64,000 nucleotides of DNA from Thalassobacillus devorans. Lineage in GTDB: Bacteria; Bacillota; Bacilli; Bacillales; Halobacillaceae. Below the pieces are notes generated by a model. That model did not search any database. It was not told where the DNA came from and worked only from the letters and a program-made list of their open reading frames with translations. The position numbers were made by a program, and so were the translations under genes. This document shows positions 35,733-46,356 of this stretch, one piece after another (positions within the stretch are counted from its first letter, which is position 1; every line of letters starts with the position of its first letter). The stretch spans positions 1 to 64,000 of the forward strand of contig NZ_JAASRY010000004.1 in NCBI RefSeq assembly GCF_011761345.1, in the 5' to 3' direction.

Positions 35733-35766
35733 AAAAAAGCAGCCAAAATTCCTGGCTGCTTTTTTA
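35733..35766. terminator. Bidirectional terminator between the exonuclease and aspartokinase genes
   Basis: AAAAAAGCAGCCA and TGGCTGCTTTTTT form a perfect 13-bp stem with a 7-base loop. It can end transcription from both convergent genes. Confidence 0.9.
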
Positions 35767-35770
35767 ATCT

Positions 35771-37117
35771 TTATTCAAAGAATTCTTCATATAAGTATTG
35801 TACTACACGTTCCATGCCTTCTTCATAAACGCCAAACATCATTGATACTTCTGATGAACCTTGGTTGATCATTTCGATATTAACATCTGCTTCACGGAAA
35901 GCACGGGTAGCCTGACTTGCCAGACCTATAGTGTTATTCATACCTTCTCCAACAAGCATGACCATTGCCATATTCCGCTCGATGTTCACCATATCTACAT
36001 TCAATTCATTTTTAATTCTTGCAATGACCTGTTCTTCCTGGTCTACAGGGAGCTGGTCTTCACGTAAAATGACAGACATATCATCAATTCCAGACGGAGC
36101 GTGTTCAAAGGAAATTCCTTCATCTTCTAAAATTTGCAATAGTCGACGACCAAACCCGATTTCCCTGTTCATTAAATATTTACTTACATAAAGTGTCAAG
36201 AATCCTTTATCGCTGGCTATCCCTGTAACACGTCCATAACCTGCTTCGTTTTCTGAAACAATCATGGTTCCTGGCGCTTGGGGATTATTGGTGTTCTTAA
36301 TACAAACAGGAATCTTCGCTTTAAACGCCGGAATCAAAGCTTCATCATGAAAAACAGAAAAGCCTGCATAGGAAAGCTCACGCATTTCCTTATAAGTCAA
36401 GGAAGTTATTTGTTTAGGGTTAGAAACAATCGTTGGATTTACACAATAGACCGAATCCACATCCGTGAAGTTTTCATATAAATCAGCTTTTACTCCTGCC
36501 GCTACAATAGATCCGGTGATATCGGAACCTCCCCTTGGAAAAGTCACCAATCTGTCAGCTTTGCTGTACCCGAAAAATCCCGGAATGACAAGAATACCCT
36601 TACGTTCCCGAAGCTTATACAGTTGTTCCAGGCTTTCATCCAGCACCTGCGCCTGCCCAGGTTCATCACTTACAATGATGCCGGCATCCTTTGGATTCAC
36701 GTAGGAAGCTTCTACATCTTTTGACTGTAAGTACGCGCTGAGAATTTGTGCAGAACCATCCTCTCCACAGGACTTGAGGGCATCTAAGGTCCATTCTGCA
36801 GATTCATGTGTATTGATGATATATTCGATGTTCTTTTGAATCGTTTCAGTCAAATCCTCCGAGAGCTCCAATTCCTGGATGATTTCACGGAAACGATCCA
36901 TGACAGCAGAAAAAGCTGCATCATGATCTTCTTTGCCTGTTACCTTACCAGCAAGTTCAATTAGTAAATCAGTCATTTTGACATCATCACTGAACCTTTT
37001 CCCAGGTGCAGATACTACCACCACTTTTCTTTCTGTGTCATCTAACATAATATTTGCAACTTTTCTTAGTTGGGTTGCATTTGCTACAGAGCTTCCCCCA
37101 AATTTTACTACTTTCAT
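35771..37117 (-). CDS. Aspartate kinase (aspartokinase III type, YclM-like)
   Basis: It phosphorylates aspartate to start the Lys, Thr, Met and diaminopimelate pathway. The 448-residue single chain starts KVVKFGGSSVANATQLRKV and has FPRGGSDITGSIVAAGVKAD near residue 208 in the kinase domain. Two ACT domains fill residues 300-445, with INQGSSEVSMMFGV in the second for amino acid feedback. The length and single-chain form fit the YclM/threonine-responsive isozyme better than LysC or DapG, but the effector cannot be read. No lysine riboswitch was seen in the 296-base gap upstream, only a TACAAT-type -10 near 37165. The gene stands alone. Confidence 0.93.
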   Translation of the reverse strand: MKVVKFGGSSVANATQLRKVANIMLDDTERKVVVVSAPGKRFSDDVKMTDLLIELAGKVTGKEDHDAAFSAVMDRFREIIQELELSEDLTETIQKNIEYIINTHESAEWTLDALKSCGEDGSAQILSAYLQSKDVEASYVNPKDAGIIVSDEPGQAQVLDESLEQLYKLRERKGILVIPGFFGYSKADRLVTFPRGGSDITGSIVAAGVKADLYENFTDVDSVYCVNPTIVSNPKQITSLTYKEMRELSYAGFSVFHDEALIPAFKAKIPVCIKNTNNPQAPGTMIVSENEAGYGRVTGIASDKGFLTLYVSKYLMNREIGFGRRLLQILEDEGISFEHAPSGIDDMSVILREDQLPVDQEEQVIARIKNELNVDMVNIERNMAMVMLVGEGMNNTIGLASQATRAFREADVNIEMINQGSSEVSMMFGVYEEGMERVVQYLYEEFFE

Positions 37118-37341
37118 TATTACATCTCCCTGCTACTTTGATAAAGTGATTAATAATTTAAAATTGTAACATAGATATACTTGGTTCTCCATTATTTGTA
37201 GGGAGAATTCTGATTTTTTATAAAATACCATGAAAAATTCATTACGCAGACAATTACAGCCACGTCTATACAATAACCTTACTACCTTATATCGGGTTTA
37301 TATCGAATAAATCAACTCTTTTGGAAAGTCGAAGTGGATGA

Positions 37342-37385
37342 AAAAAAGCTTCCCTTACCCTCTTAATGGGTGTGGGAAGCTTTAT
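37342..37385 (-). terminator. Terminator of spo0A
   Basis: On the minus strand AAAGCTTCCC and GGGAAGCTTT form the outer stem, with ACCC/GGGT inside it, followed by a T-run. It lies about 30 bases past the spo0A stop. Confidence 0.85.
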
Positions 37386-37413
37386 CTTCTTTAAGCAAAC
37401 GTATTTACCTTAA

Positions 37414-38193
37414 TTAACTCGCTTTATGTTCCAGACGAAGGCGGTCGGCTACCATTGCAATGAATTCGGAGTTCGTAGGCTTTGCTTTAGTATTTGAAAT
37501 GGTATAGCCAAATAAAGAAGAAATAGATTCGACATTACCTCTGTTCCATGCTACTTCAATGGCATGGCGAATGGCACGTTCTACCCGGGATGCAGTGGTC
37601 TGATATTTTTTTGCGATGTCCGGATACAATACTTTAGTGATCGATCCCAATAGTTCGATATCATTATACACCATCGAGATTGCTTCACGTAAATACATGT
37701 AGCCTTTAATATGAGCAGGTACTCCAATCTCATGGATAATATGAGTAATGCTTGTATTAAGGTCAGGCTTCTGGCCAGCTTTAGAGCTTGTTCCGATCGC
37801 TTTACTGATAGGATCATTAGAACCATGGATTTGACGGATCTGATCAGTCAGGGAATCAAGGTCAAATGGTTTCAGCATGAAATAAGATGCGCCTAAATCC
37901 ACCGCTTTTTTCGTTACTTCCTCTTGTCCAAAAGCAGTGAGCATGATTACACTAGGTTTTTTCTTTAATTCCAACTGCTTCAATTGGCTCAGAACAGCTA
38001 GTCCATCCATATGCGGCATAATAATATCCAGTACCAGTACATCAGGCGTAGTTTCTTTCAGCATCTCAAGACATTCTTTTCCATTATATGAAGTGCCGAC
38101 TACTTCAACATCCTTAATATCCTCAAAATAGTCCTCCAGCAACTTGATCAACTCACGATTATCGTCTGCCAAACCAATTTTGATTTTTTCCAT
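37414..38193 (-). CDS. spo0A: Spo0A, sporulation response regulator
   Basis: The master regulator of sporulation entry, about 259 residues. The receiver domain has the acidic pocket LADDNREL near residue 8 and the phosphorylated Asp in [13 protein letters not shown] near residue 55. The C-terminal DNA-binding domain contains [19 protein letters not shown] and [19 protein letters not shown], the family signature. I start at the ATG of [10 protein letters not shown], preceded by AAGGAGGAATTAAATAAA; a 19-codon upstream extension crosses the promoter and is not supported. It is downstream of spoIVB, with a terminator between, and is regulated by the promoter at 38240-38268. Confidence 0.97.
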   Translation of the reverse strand: MEKIKIGLADDNRELIKLLEDYFEDIKDVEVVGTSYNGKECLEMLKETTPDVLVLDIIMPHMDGLAVLSQLKQLELKKKPSVIMLTAFGQEEVTKKAVDLGASYFMLKPFDLDSLTDQIRQIHGSNDPISKAIGTSSKAGQKPDLNTSITHIIHEIGVPAHIKGYMYLREAISMVYNDIELLGSITKVLYPDIAKKYQTTASRVERAIRHAIEVAWNRGNVESISSLFGYTISNTKAKPTNSEFIAMVADRLRLEHKAS

Positions 38194-38239
38194 TTTATTT
38201 AATTCCTCCTTGTAGTTTCCGCCTGTGTTTCCAAGTAAT

Positions 38240-38268
38240 GTATTCGACAATCGTGCAGATAATCCTTT
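38240..38268 (-). promoter_or_regulatory. Probable sigma-H promoter of spo0A with an overlapping 0A box
   Basis: On the minus strand AAAGGATTA and TCGAATAC, 12 bases apart, fit the sigma-H pattern RNAGGAWWW and RNGAATWW. The -10 region also contains TTGTCGAAT, a 0A box at 38242-38250. The start point would be some 40 bases before the ATG, matching the sigma-H promoter known for spo0A in Bacillus subtilis. Confidence 0.65.
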
Positions 38269-38373
38269 TAATTTAGTGAGAAAAATTTATTTATTTTTAA
38301 AATGCTTCCATTTACTCTTCTTTTCTTTATTTTTCGATTATATTCTACAATAAGTGCATAAGAAAATACCAGC

Positions 38374-38382
38374 TTTGTCGAA
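38374..38382 (+). promoter_or_regulatory. Candidate Spo0A box upstream of spo0A
   Basis: TTTGTCGAA matches the TTTGTCRAA 0A-box consensus exactly. It lies 100 bases upstream of the probable sigma-H promoter. With the box at 38242-38250, this suggests autoregulation of spo0A. Confidence 0.5.
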
Positions 38383-38461
38383 AAATCTTTACTGTTAACA
38401 TAATAACATATTTTTTCCAATAGAGGAATGTTTTTTTTGCAAGGAAACAGTTCCTTCACAT

Positions 38462-38486
38462 AAAAAAAGCCGTAGTAACTACGGCT
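38462..38486 (-). terminator. Terminator of spoIVB
   Basis: On the minus strand AGCCGTAGT and ACTACGGCT form a 9-bp stem followed by seven T, beginning directly after the spoIVB stop. Confidence 0.88.
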
Positions 38487-39746
38487 TCAACTTGCTTGAT
38501 CTTTATAAATATCTATACCTGCTTCTTGCAGCATCCATTCAATATGAACACCATAACCTGAAGTCGGGTCATTGACAAATACATGCGTCACTGCCCCTAT
38601 AAGTTTTCCATTCTGTATAATTGGGCTTCCGCTCATCCCTTGAACGATTCCACCCGTCTCCTTCAGTAATTCCGGATCGGTTATTTTAACAACCATCCCT
38701 TTTGTAGCAGGTTGTTTTTGTGGAACTGTACTAACTACCTCCACATCAAACTCCTGTACTTCTTCACCTTTAACGACTGTCAAAATCTTAGCAGGGCCTT
38801 CCTTTACTTCATGGGACAATGCAATCGGAAGGGGCTGGTCATTGACACCGTTAGTTATGCTATCATCCAATTTACCAAAAATACCAAATGGGCTGTTTTT
38901 GGTGATTTCTCCGATACGATTTCTCTCCGCGGAAAACTCTGCCCTTTTTTCACCTGGTACGCCTTCACTTCCTTTTTGAATGGAAGTGACATTAGACCTT
39001 ACAATCGTACCATCATGAATTTCGATAGGTTTTTGCGTATCCATATCCGAAATGACATGCCCTAGTGCTCCATATTTTTTAGAAGCAGGGTCATAAAATG
39101 TCATGGTTCCAATTCCTGCGGCTGAATCGCGGATATAAAGACCAATACGATATTTCTGATCTTTCACGTCATAAGTGGGTGTAAGGTTAGTATCAAATAC
39201 TTCCTCCCCACGTTTAACGGTCAGCTTCAGGTCTTTATCATCTTCACCTGCTGTTTTTACTATTGGAGCCATGTCAGCCATTTCTTCTAACTCTTCACCG
39301 TTGATCTTCAATAAAATGTCGCCGACTTGTATTCCTGCTTTTTCTCCTGGCGATACCTGTTCAGAGTCAGTCTTGACTTGATGGTGTCCTACAACTAACA
39401 CTCCTTTTGTATGCAGTTTAACACCAATCGATTGTCCTCCAGGTATAACTTTAAAGTCATCAAGATAGTCCACATTGATTTTTTTCAAGGGGAATCCTGC
39501 AACATTGTAGAAAAATTCGTCGGATGATGTGATACCGTCACTCGATTGAAGAGCATGTAGAGAAGAACCTTCAGCCTCATCGATTTCTTTTATAGCTGGC
39601 ACACTGGAGATGCCTTGTTCTTGAAAGGTGGTCCATTCTGTAGGAATGGATAAATATTGTTGTACAGGGCTTAGAAACGGTAATACAATCATGGTGAGCA
39701 AAAGGATTAATCCAGCTGCTTTTCTCATCTGTTGCTTATATTTCAA
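38487..39746 (-). CDS. spoIVB: SpoIVB peptidase (S55 family)
   Basis: A forespore-made serine peptidase that cuts SpoIVFA and so triggers pro-sigma-K processing. The chain has an N-terminal membrane anchor ([16 protein letters not shown]), a PDZ domain around residues 100-190 ([23 protein letters not shown]), and the S55 catalytic domain. The nucleophile is in [15 protein letters not shown] near residue 385 and the catalytic His in ALGHVISD near residue 235. I prefer a TTG start at 39746, eight bases after GAGGAG; an ATG eleven codons earlier has no ribosome binding site. Length 419-430 residues fits the family. It is between recN and spo0A as in Bacillus subtilis. Confidence 0.95.
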   Translation of the reverse strand: MKYKQQMRKAAGLILLLTMIVLPFLSPVQQYLSIPTEWTTFQEQGISSVPAIKEIDEAEGSSLHALQSSDGITSSDEFFYNVAGFPLKKINVDYLDDFKVIPGGQSIGVKLHTKGVLVVGHHQVKTDSEQVSPGEKAGIQVGDILLKINGEELEEMADMAPIVKTAGEDDKDLKLTVKRGEEVFDTNLTPTYDVKDQKYRIGLYIRDSAAGIGTMTFYDPASKKYGALGHVISDMDTQKPIEIHDGTIVRSNVTSIQKGSEGVPGEKRAEFSAERNRIGEITKNSPFGIFGKLDDSITNGVNDQPLPIALSHEVKEGPAKILTVVKGEEVQEFDVEVVSTVPQKQPATKGMVVKITDPELLKETGGIVQGMSGSPIIQNGKLIGAVTHVFVNDPTSGYGVHIEWMLQEAGIDIYKDQAS

Positions 39747-39923
39747 ATGTTCCAACTCCTCGCCTCTAACCCACACCATCGCAATCGAATGGTTTACTTT
39801 TAATGTGGTCTAAGGAGGAGTATTTTAAACACACACAACTTCAGAAAAAAGAGGGAACTATTCCTGAAACAAATCTGTTGCTAATCCATGGATAAAAAGT
39901 TTAAATTCTCCCATAATAAATGA

Positions 39924-39953
39924 CAACATCACACTGGATTCAGTGTGATGTTG
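39924..39953 (-). terminator. Hairpin spanning the recN stop codon
   Basis: CAACATCACACTG and CAGTGTGATGTTG form a perfect 13-bp stem with a four-base loop; the recN stop lies in the stem-loop. The following TCATTTATTAT is only a weak T-tract. Confidence 0.6.
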
Positions 39954-41682
39954 AGTGATCTCCCACCTTATACCTGGCTGCTAATTCCAATAATTCTCTG
40001 GCATGTTCTTTTGTCGTTTCTGTTAATTCAGCGCCAGTAATCATTCTGCTGATTTCCTCCACTTTTTCTTTCTCCTCCAGTTCATGGACAGATGTGGCGG
40101 TACGTTCTCCAGTAACATGCTTTTCAATTTGTAAATGTGTATCAGCCATAGACGCCACTTGAGGAAGATGAGATATACAAAGCACCTGGGAACCTTCAGA
40201 GATTCCATATATTTTCTCCGCTATCGCTTGAGCAACCCTGCCACTGACTCCTGTATCAACTTCATCAAAAATGACACTAGTCACTCCCTGATGTTTGGAG
40301 AATATTTTCTTTAATGCCAGCATTACCCGAGACAACTCCCCACCCGAGGCTACTTTATGGATCTCCTTCATTGGTTCGCCAGGATTGGTAGTAATTAAAA
40401 ATTTCACTATATCAAACCCATTGGGGAGTAGTTTGACATTCTTTCCCTCAAAAAGAGGATCCTCCTGCTGGCCTTTTTTCGTTTGAATATCAACAGAGAA
40501 AGCAGCCTTATCAAGGTAAAGCCCTTTTAATTCCTGCTGGATAGCAATAGCAAGTTCTTTTGAAGCTTTCATCCTGATATCTTGAAGATGCTTTGCTTCT
40601 AACGCTGCATCCTGGCCAACATCTTTAATATCGCTTTCCAGTTTTGCCAAATGAGAGTCCTTGTTCTTTATTTCTTCCATCTCTTCTTCTATGCGGGAAC
40701 TATATTCAAGAATCTCTTCAACGCTTTCTCCATATTTTTTCTTCAAGCGATTGATTTCATTCAAACGACTTTCAATGACATCGAGCCGTTCTGGATCAAA
40801 TTCCAGTTGTTCAAGCTGAGAACTGAGCTGAAATGTCATTTCTTCCATTAAATAATAATGATTAGACATTTCTTCGGTCATTTTTTTTATCTGTTCATCA
40901 TAATCCTGGGCGCCCTCCAACGCGTTAAGAGCATGAGAGACCCAGTCCAATCCTTTTTGTTCGCCATAAAGAGCCTGGTATGCTCCATGAATGCCTGCGT
41001 ATATTTTTTCATAATTGACCAGACGGTTACGTTCTTCTGTCAATAAAACATCCTCATTTGGCTGGAGCTCTGCAGCTTGAAGTTCATTCCATTGGAATTC
41101 TAATAAATCAAGACGCTGCGCCATTTCCTGTTCATTATCATTTAACTCTCTGTACCGCTTCTGCAAGGTTTGAAATTTAGCATACAACTTCCTATATTCA
41201 TCCTTTGCAGGGATAATTTCTTTATGGGCGTACAAATCCAGGAGTTCGATGTGACGCTCTGCGTCCATCAATGACTGTGTTTCATGCTGGCTGTGAATGT
41301 CAATCAGCGTTTTACCGAATTCGCGAAGTATCGCTAACGTTACCAGTTTTCCATTGATACGGCAAATGCTCTTTCCCTGAGAAGTAATGGTGCGGTGCAG
41401 TACCACCATGCCATCTTCTTCGATTTCTACCCCGAATTCTTCGCCTTTATCATAGACAGGATGGTACCCTTCAATTGAAAACAAACCTTCAATCTCAGCT
41501 TTCTTACTGCCATGCCGTACAAACTCTACCGAACCACGACCGCCAGCCAGTAACTGAATCGCATCGATGATAATCGACTTACCTGCACCGGTTTCTCCTG
41601 TCAATACAGTCAATCCATTCCTGAAATTCACAGAAATTTGATCAATGATTGCAAAATCACGAATTGAAAGTTCCATTAACAT
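39940..41682 (-). CDS. recN: RecN, DNA repair ATPase
   Basis: An SMC-like protein of 580 residues that acts early in double-strand-break repair. Walker A GETGAGKSIIIDAIQLL is near residue 30. A long coiled-coil region spans roughly residues 160-380. The signature motif ASGGELSRVMLALK lies near residue 445, and Walker B SVIFDEVDTGVSG near residue 472. The ATG has GAGGTGG seven bases upstream. It follows argR by 67 bases in the same direction, as in Bacillus subtilis. Confidence 0.97.
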   Translation of the reverse strand: MLMELSIRDFAIIDQISVNFRNGLTVLTGETGAGKSIIIDAIQLLAGGRGSVEFVRHGSKKAEIEGLFSIEGYHPVYDKGEEFGVEIEEDGMVVLHRTITSQGKSICRINGKLVTLAILREFGKTLIDIHSQHETQSLMDAERHIELLDLYAHKEIIPAKDEYRKLYAKFQTLQKRYRELNDNEQEMAQRLDLLEFQWNELQAAELQPNEDVLLTEERNRLVNYEKIYAGIHGAYQALYGEQKGLDWVSHALNALEGAQDYDEQIKKMTEEMSNHYYLMEEMTFQLSSQLEQLEFDPERLDVIESRLNEINRLKKKYGESVEEILEYSSRIEEEMEEIKNKDSHLAKLESDIKDVGQDAALEAKHLQDIRMKASKELAIAIQQELKGLYLDKAAFSVDIQTKKGQQEDPLFEGKNVKLLPNGFDIVKFLITTNPGEPMKEIHKVASGGELSRVMLALKKIFSKHQGVTSVIFDEVDTGVSGRVAQAIAEKIYGISEGSQVLCISHLPQVASMADTHLQIEKHVTGERTATSVHELEEKEKVEEISRMITGAELTETTKEHARELLELAARYKVGDHSTSH

Positions 41683-41749
41683 TGTAGAGCCACCTCAGTT
41701 TCCCCATTTCAAAGATATTTAAGAATGTCCAGGTTGTAGTCCCTTCTTT

Positions 41750-42199
41750 TTACAGCATTTCTAATAATTGATCAGAAATCAACCGGGTCTGTTCTTCACT
41801 TCTGCATATAATCAAACAAGTATCATCCCCACATATCGTTCCCATGATTTCTTCCCAGTCCAGATTATCAATCAAAGCGCCGACCGCGTTGGCGTTACCA
41901 GGCAATGTTTTTAAAATAATAAAATGACCAGCCCGGTCAATACTTACAAAAGCATCCATCATGAGCCGACGAAGTTTCTCTAAAGGATTGAAACGTTGGT
42001 CTGCTGGAAGACTGTATTTATAACGACCATCAATCATTGGTACTTTAACAAGATGTAATTCTTTAATATCTCTGGAAACCGTAGCCTGTGTAACGTTGTA
42101 TCCCAGGCTCTTTAAACGATCGACAAGTTCGTCCTGTGTTTCAATATCATTATTAGTAATCAATTCACGTATTTTTATATGACGTTGACCTTTATTCAC
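41750..42199 (-). CDS. argR: Arginine repressor/activator ArgR (AhrC)
   Basis: A 149-residue hexameric regulator of arginine metabolism. The winged helix begins [15 protein letters not shown] and includes [18 protein letters not shown] near residue 45. The C-terminal arginine-binding domain contains DDTCLIIC and the [13 protein letters not shown] stretch. I place the start at a GTG at 42199, because GGAGGAAACTAAC precedes it. The longer listed frame of 201 codons reads through a terminator and has no supporting site. A rho-independent terminator at 42318-42353 lies upstream, so argR probably has its own promoter (TTGGTT and TATACG, 18 bases apart, near 42270). Confidence 0.94.
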   Translation of the reverse strand: MNKGQRHIKIRELITNNDIETQDELVDRLKSLGYNVTQATVSRDIKELHLVKVPMIDGRYKYSLPADQRFNPLEKLRRLMMDAFVSIDRAGHFIILKTLPGNANAVGALIDNLDWEEIMGTICGDDTCLIICRSEEQTRLISDQLLEML

Positions 42200-42317
42200 G
42201 TTAGTTTCCTCCAATCTGAGCCCCTCGGACCTGTTTTGACAAGCTTGGATGATCAACAAGTCCTGATAGCGTATAGCCTCAATTATTTCTTTTAACCAAA
42301 TCGAGGTTTTTAAAGTA

Positions 42318-42353
42318 TAAAAAGGAGGGCTACACATCAAGGCAGCCCTCTCC
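42318..42353 (-). terminator. Terminator between yqxC and argR
   Basis: On the minus strand GAGAGGGCT and AGCCCTCCT pair around a 13-base loop and are followed by TTTTTAT, five bases beyond the yqxC stop. Confidence 0.72.
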
Positions 42354-42357
42354 ATTA

Positions 42358-43182
42358 CTACGCATGCTTCCGATGTGTCTCATGTGCTTCTTTCACAATA
42401 TTACTTATTTCGACATCGGAGCTGCGATAACCTTCCTTATTGGATTTCCAACGAAAATGCGCTAAAAACTCAATGTTTCCGTCTCCTCCCGTAATTGGGG
42501 AGAACGAGAGGTTCGTAAAAATGTAACCCTGCTCTTCAGCAAAATCAAGAATCCTCTTGATCACTTCTTCATGAACCTTTGCATCGCGGACAATCCCTTT
42601 TTTCCCTACTTGTTCTCTTCCGGCTTCAAACTGAGGTTTTATCAATGCCACGATATCACTTTCATCTTTCAACAGGTTTTTCAACACTGGCAAAATTAAA
42701 CGAAGTGAAATGAATGACACATCGATAGACGCAAAGTCAGGAAGCCCGTGTTCTAAGTCCTCTGGGGTTACATAACGGAAATTGGTGCGTTCCATTACAT
42801 ATACACGCGGATCGTTTCTTAGTTTCCAATCCAGCTGATTGTATCCAACATCAATGGCGTAACTGTGCTTCACACCATTTTGCAGCCCGCAATCTGTAAA
42901 ACCACCTGTTGAAGAACCTATATCAATCATAATTTTATCTTTTAAAGCCAAATCAAACTGCTTGATTGCCTTTTCAAGTTTCAATCCACCGCGGCTGACA
43001 TAGGGAATCAGCTTTCCTTTCACATGTAATGGAATATCTTCCTCCACTTTCATACCAGGCTTATCCAGACGAGCATTTTCTGAATACACAAGCCCGGCCA
43101 TTATGGTTCGTTTAGCTTTTTCTCTTGTTTCTATTATGCCTCTTTCGACGAGTAATATATCCAGTCGTAGTTTCTTTGCCAT
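42358..43182 (-). CDS. yqxC: TlyA-family rRNA methyltransferase (YqxC)
   Basis: A 274-residue S4-domain plus FtsJ-like methyltransferase. The S4 RNA-binding domain is residues 1-65 ([19 protein letters not shown]). The SAM-binding domain has [19 protein letters not shown] near residue 88 and later [19 protein letters not shown] near residue 180. In other species TlyA 2'-O-methylates rRNA and gives capreomycin sensitivity; activity here is inferred. It lies four bases after dxs and is followed by a terminator, as part of the dxs-yqxC pair conserved in Bacillales. Confidence 0.93.
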   Translation of the reverse strand: MAKKLRLDILLVERGIIETREKAKRTIMAGLVYSENARLDKPGMKVEEDIPLHVKGKLIPYVSRGGLKLEKAIKQFDLALKDKIMIDIGSSTGGFTDCGLQNGVKHSYAIDVGYNQLDWKLRNDPRVYVMERTNFRYVTPEDLEHGLPDFASIDVSFISLRLILPVLKNLLKDESDIVALIKPQFEAGREQVGKKGIVRDAKVHEEVIKRILDFAEEQGYIFTNLSFSPITGGDGNIEFLAHFRWKSNKEGYRSSDVEISNIVKEAHETHRKHA

Positions 43183-43186
43183 ATGT

Positions 43187-45079
43187 TCAAGCCCTTTTTC
43201 GTTTACTTGGTGTCATTTCTTTTAAATTTGAAACGGCAGCTTCTTTGGTAAGGTCAATTTCTTTCAGTAATTCCGGAACTTTTCCGTGTTCAATGAACCG
43301 ATCAGGAATCCCCATACGTTTAATCACTTGATTTCTATATAAGTTTTCTTCAGCGAATTCAAGGATGCTTGAACCGAAACCACCTTTTAACACGGCCTCT
43401 TCGATTGTAAGAATTGGCATGTCTGCCTGCATAATATCATGCAGCATTGTCTCATCCAAAGGTTTGATGAACCTTGCATTGACAACCCTTACTGAAATCC
43501 CTTGCTTTTTAAGTTCTTCACTTGCTTCCAAAGCCATTTCAATAGTTGTCCCGAATGTAAGAATGACGGCATCTGAGCCCTCCTGAAGTACTTCCCAGCT
43601 GCCAATATCAATCAATTTATGTTCCGGATCAACTTGAACTCCTTTCGCATTACCTCGCGGATAACGAATGCCAATTGGCCCGCCTTCATGGTTCATTGCT
43701 GTATGAACCATATGCTGAGCTTCGTTCTCATCTCTAGGCATCATCAAGGTCATATTTGGCAGACTTCTGAGAAAAGCTATATCGAATACACCCTGATGCG
43801 TTTCCCCATCAGCTCCTACAAGTCCGGCCCGATCGATACCGAAAACAACATTGAGTTTTTGCCGGCAAACATCGTGCACTACCTGGTCATAAGCACGTTG
43901 TAAGAAAGTGGAATAAATCGCCAGGAATGGCTTCATCCCCTGTGTAGCCAAACCTGCCGCCACTGTGGTTGCATGCTGCTCTGCAATTCCAACATCAAAT
44001 AAGCGATCAGGAAATTCTTCACCGAATTTTTCTAATTTAGAGCCAAGGATCATCGCTGGTGTAATGGCAACTATTCGTTCATCGCTTCTTGCCTCACGGC
44101 GCAGCGCTTCTGTTATAACAGAACTCCATGCAGGCGGGGCGGCGTCAGGTTTGATTTTCTCTCCTGAATCGATTTTATACGGCCCGACCCCATGCCATTT
44201 GTCTGTTTGGTCAGACTCTGCAGGATGATAACCTTTCCCCTTTTGCGTCATAACATGTACGATTACTGGTCCTTCCGTCTTTTTGGCATAATTAAGGTTT
44301 TCTAATAAATCGTTAAAATCATGACCATCCACTGGACCATAATACGTAAATCCAAGTTCTTCGAAAAACATGCCAGGCACAACAAAATACTTCATACTAT
44401 CTTTAAGACGTTCGGCAGCCTGGGCAAGCCTTCCACCGACAGCAGGAATTTTTTTAAGTAACCATTCCAGATCATCTTTCGCCCGGTTGTACTTCCCTGC
44501 ACTCCTCATTCGTCCTAAAGCGTTATGAAGCGCTCCAACATTTTTAGCAATGGACATTTCATTATCATTGAGAATCACTGTGATGTTCTTTTTTTCATGG
44601 CCAATATGATTCAATGCTTCAAGAGCCATACCGCCAGTTAATGCTCCGTCCCCGATGATTGGCAGGATAGCATGTTTTTCATCTTTTACATCCCTGGCAA
44701 TTGCCATTCCCATTGCTGCTGAGAGGGAGGTGGAACTATGACCTGTTTCCCAAAGATCGTGCTCGCTCTCACACCGTTTTGGGAAACCGCATAATCCTTT
44801 ATATTGCCTTAATGTATCAAACTGACCTGCACGGCCAGTCAATATTTTGTGAATGTATGATTGATGACCAACATCAAAAATAAACCGGTCTTTTGGACTC
44901 TCGTAAACCTTGTGAAGCGCTAGTGTCAATTCCACGACACCAAGATTGGCTCCAAGGTGACCGCCTGTTTTTGAAAGGTTTTCAATTAAAAAAGTTCTGA
45001 TGTTTGAGGCTAGCTGTTTCAAGTCTTCGTTGGATAGATCCCTTACAAACGAAGGATCTTGAATTGTTTTTAGATCCAT
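43187..45079 (-). CDS. dxs: 1-deoxy-D-xylulose-5-phosphate synthase
   Basis: It condenses pyruvate with glyceraldehyde-3-phosphate, the first step of the non-mevalonate isoprenoid path, using thiamine diphosphate. The 630-residue chain has [18 protein letters not shown] near residue 38, [19 protein letters not shown] near residue 143 (cofactor loop) and the [18 protein letters not shown] stretch near residue 420. AGGAGG stands before the ATG. It lies 20 bases downstream of oapA. Together with ispA, 1.3 kb upstream, it feeds isoprenoid precursors. Confidence 0.97.
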   Translation of the reverse strand: MDLKTIQDPSFVRDLSNEDLKQLASNIRTFLIENLSKTGGHLGANLGVVELTLALHKVYESPKDRFIFDVGHQSYIHKILTGRAGQFDTLRQYKGLCGFPKRCESEHDLWETGHSSTSLSAAMGMAIARDVKDEKHAILPIIGDGALTGGMALEALNHIGHEKKNITVILNDNEMSIAKNVGALHNALGRMRSAGKYNRAKDDLEWLLKKIPAVGGRLAQAAERLKDSMKYFVVPGMFFEELGFTYYGPVDGHDFNDLLENLNYAKKTEGPVIVHVMTQKGKGYHPAESDQTDKWHGVGPYKIDSGEKIKPDAAPPAWSSVITEALRREARSDERIVAITPAMILGSKLEKFGEEFPDRLFDVGIAEQHATTVAAGLATQGMKPFLAIYSTFLQRAYDQVVHDVCRQKLNVVFGIDRAGLVGADGETHQGVFDIAFLRSLPNMTLMMPRDENEAQHMVHTAMNHEGGPIGIRYPRGNAKGVQVDPEHKLIDIGSWEVLQEGSDAVILTFGTTIEMALEASEELKKQGISVRVVNARFIKPLDETMLHDIMQADMPILTIEEAVLKGGFGSSILEFAEENLYRNQVIKRMGIPDRFIEHGKVPELLKEIDLTKEAAVSNLKEMTPSKRKRA

Positions 45080-45099
45080 AAATGGACCTCCTATCTTTA

Positions 45100-45699
45100 T
45101 TAACGTGTTTTTCTGGAAGCCTCGGCTGGTTTCGATACGATATTTATTTTCAATTTATTTTCAATCCATGCGATCACTCTTGCAGCAAAAAAGATAATTT
45201 TCGTAGAAGAGTGAATAGCTAAAAACTTGCCGATAGCTTTACCGCCGACAGTCAGTGCTGCAACTATACTAGTCATAATAACAGAAATAGTTATTTGCAA
45301 CGTAGATCCTTCCGAATGACCAAATGAATTGGCCAGCTGGATGACCACAATAGCAGAGGCCGTCCCACTAACGATACCGGAAATATCTCCTATAACGTCA
45401 TTACAGAAGCTCGCGAACCGGTCGGCATTTCGGACAATGAGGATCGCTTGTTTGGCTCCAGGAACTTTTTCTGCAGCCATTGCATGGAATGGCGGTTCTG
45501 AGGCAGCAGTTGCTGCAATTCCTAACATATCAAATATAACACCAACCAGCACTATAAGGAAAACGATAACTAACCCTATATACCAGATTACACCGCTCAG
45601 TACCGAAGAAGAAATCACTGAAAAAATAGCCGCTAACACAAATGTGATAACGGCGATACTTATACTGAATCTTAATGATTTTTTTAATTGATTATCCAT
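45100..45699 (-). CDS. oapA: OapA, OLE RNA-associated membrane protein
   Basis: A 199-residue membrane protein between OLE RNA and dxs, the place of OapA in Bacillus halodurans. Hydrophobic spans are near residues 10-33, 36-60, a possible one near residue 105-122 and one near 138-160. Basic residues flank the spans at both ends (start DNQLKKSLR, end [10 protein letters not shown]), which suits RNA contact. OapA is known to bind OLE RNA and bring it to the membrane. The frame sits 30 bases after the RNA region with AGAGGT before ATG. The family call rests on context, size and topology more than a motif I can name. Confidence 0.85.
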   Translation of the reverse strand: MDNQLKKSLRFSISIAVITFVLAAIFSVISSSVLSGVIWYIGLVIVFLIVLVGVIFDMLGIAATAASEPPFHAMAAEKVPGAKQAILIVRNADRFASFCNDVIGDISGIVSGTASAIVVIQLANSFGHSEGSTLQITISVIMTSIVAALTVGGKAIGKFLAIHSSTKIIFFAARVIAWIENKLKINIVSKPAEASRKTR

Positions 45700-45729
45700 T
45701 TATAACCTCTATCAGTTTGGTAATTATTT

Positions 45730-46349
45730 TATGTAAGAAAAGGAATGGTCACCCAATAGGTAAAAATTGCAGCTTAGGTCCAGTAGGTTTTCCCATCCAG
45801 GTGCCGAATGTCACCATTCTGGCGGTTCCCCTTTAAACCCGGATCGACTCCGTCTCCGAAAGTCGGACTGGATTACCACTTAGTCCGCACTATAATTCCT
45901 ATTGTGTGTCTTGGCAAACAGTCTAGGAGATTTCCTCAACAGCCTTTGACCGTTCCTTAGCCTCTTTTGCAGGCTTGATTTCATATGGCGAAAAGGCTGC
46001 ATAAAATGGTGGCCATCCATTTTAATGCATCTTTAATTCCATAATCCCCTCAAGTCCACTCAAGGCAGGCTACGCTGCTCATACAGAATTCCTCCATATG
46101 AAGCAGGTTCATACCCCATTCCATCGTGGTTTCCGGCTAAGAAACCACCACAGATATGGGCCTCCGCGGAAGCGGGGTCAACGCCCACATGCCTTTGTGG
46201 ATCGCCCCACTACCTTAACTCCCAGCATCGACCCAAGGCTGGGCGCCTCAAGCCAACACAAGGAACTTCATCGATATGCCCTTTGGCGGATTTTTAGGCC
46301 CGCCTTCAGGAACGGAGGGCTGACTAGAATACTGCACCATCCCTTATGT
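45730..46349 (-). ncRNA. ole: OLE RNA (ornate large extremophilic RNA)
   Basis: The 699-base gap between ispA and oapA is GC-richer than the nearby gaps and full of complementary segments when read on the minus strand. Examples are GGTGGTTTC/GAAACCAC, GCCCAGCC/GGGC-type arms and CCCGCTTCCGCGG, with several GNRA-like loops. It contains no plausible protein frame. Its 5' end follows a sigma-A promoter at 46357-46385. The length of about 620 bases and the position next to oapA in the ispA-dxs operon match the OLE RNA of extremophile Firmicutes. I place the ends from the promoter and oapA start; they may be off by some tens of bases. Confidence 0.87.
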
Positions 46350-46356
46350 ACTTAAT

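Noticed and set aside
37118-37413. Possible lysine riboswitch before the aspartokinase gene
   Set aside because: The 296-base gap has only a promoter-like -10, AT-rich sequence and the spo0A terminator. The L-box core motifs are absent.
42200-42355. N-terminal extension of argR to 201 residues
   Set aside because: It crosses a terminator, while a GTG with GGAGG at 42199 gives the normal 149-residue protein.
46098-46355. 85-codon plus-strand frame in the ispA-oapA gap
   Set aside because: It lies antisense to the OLE RNA region and has no start signal or protein-like pattern.
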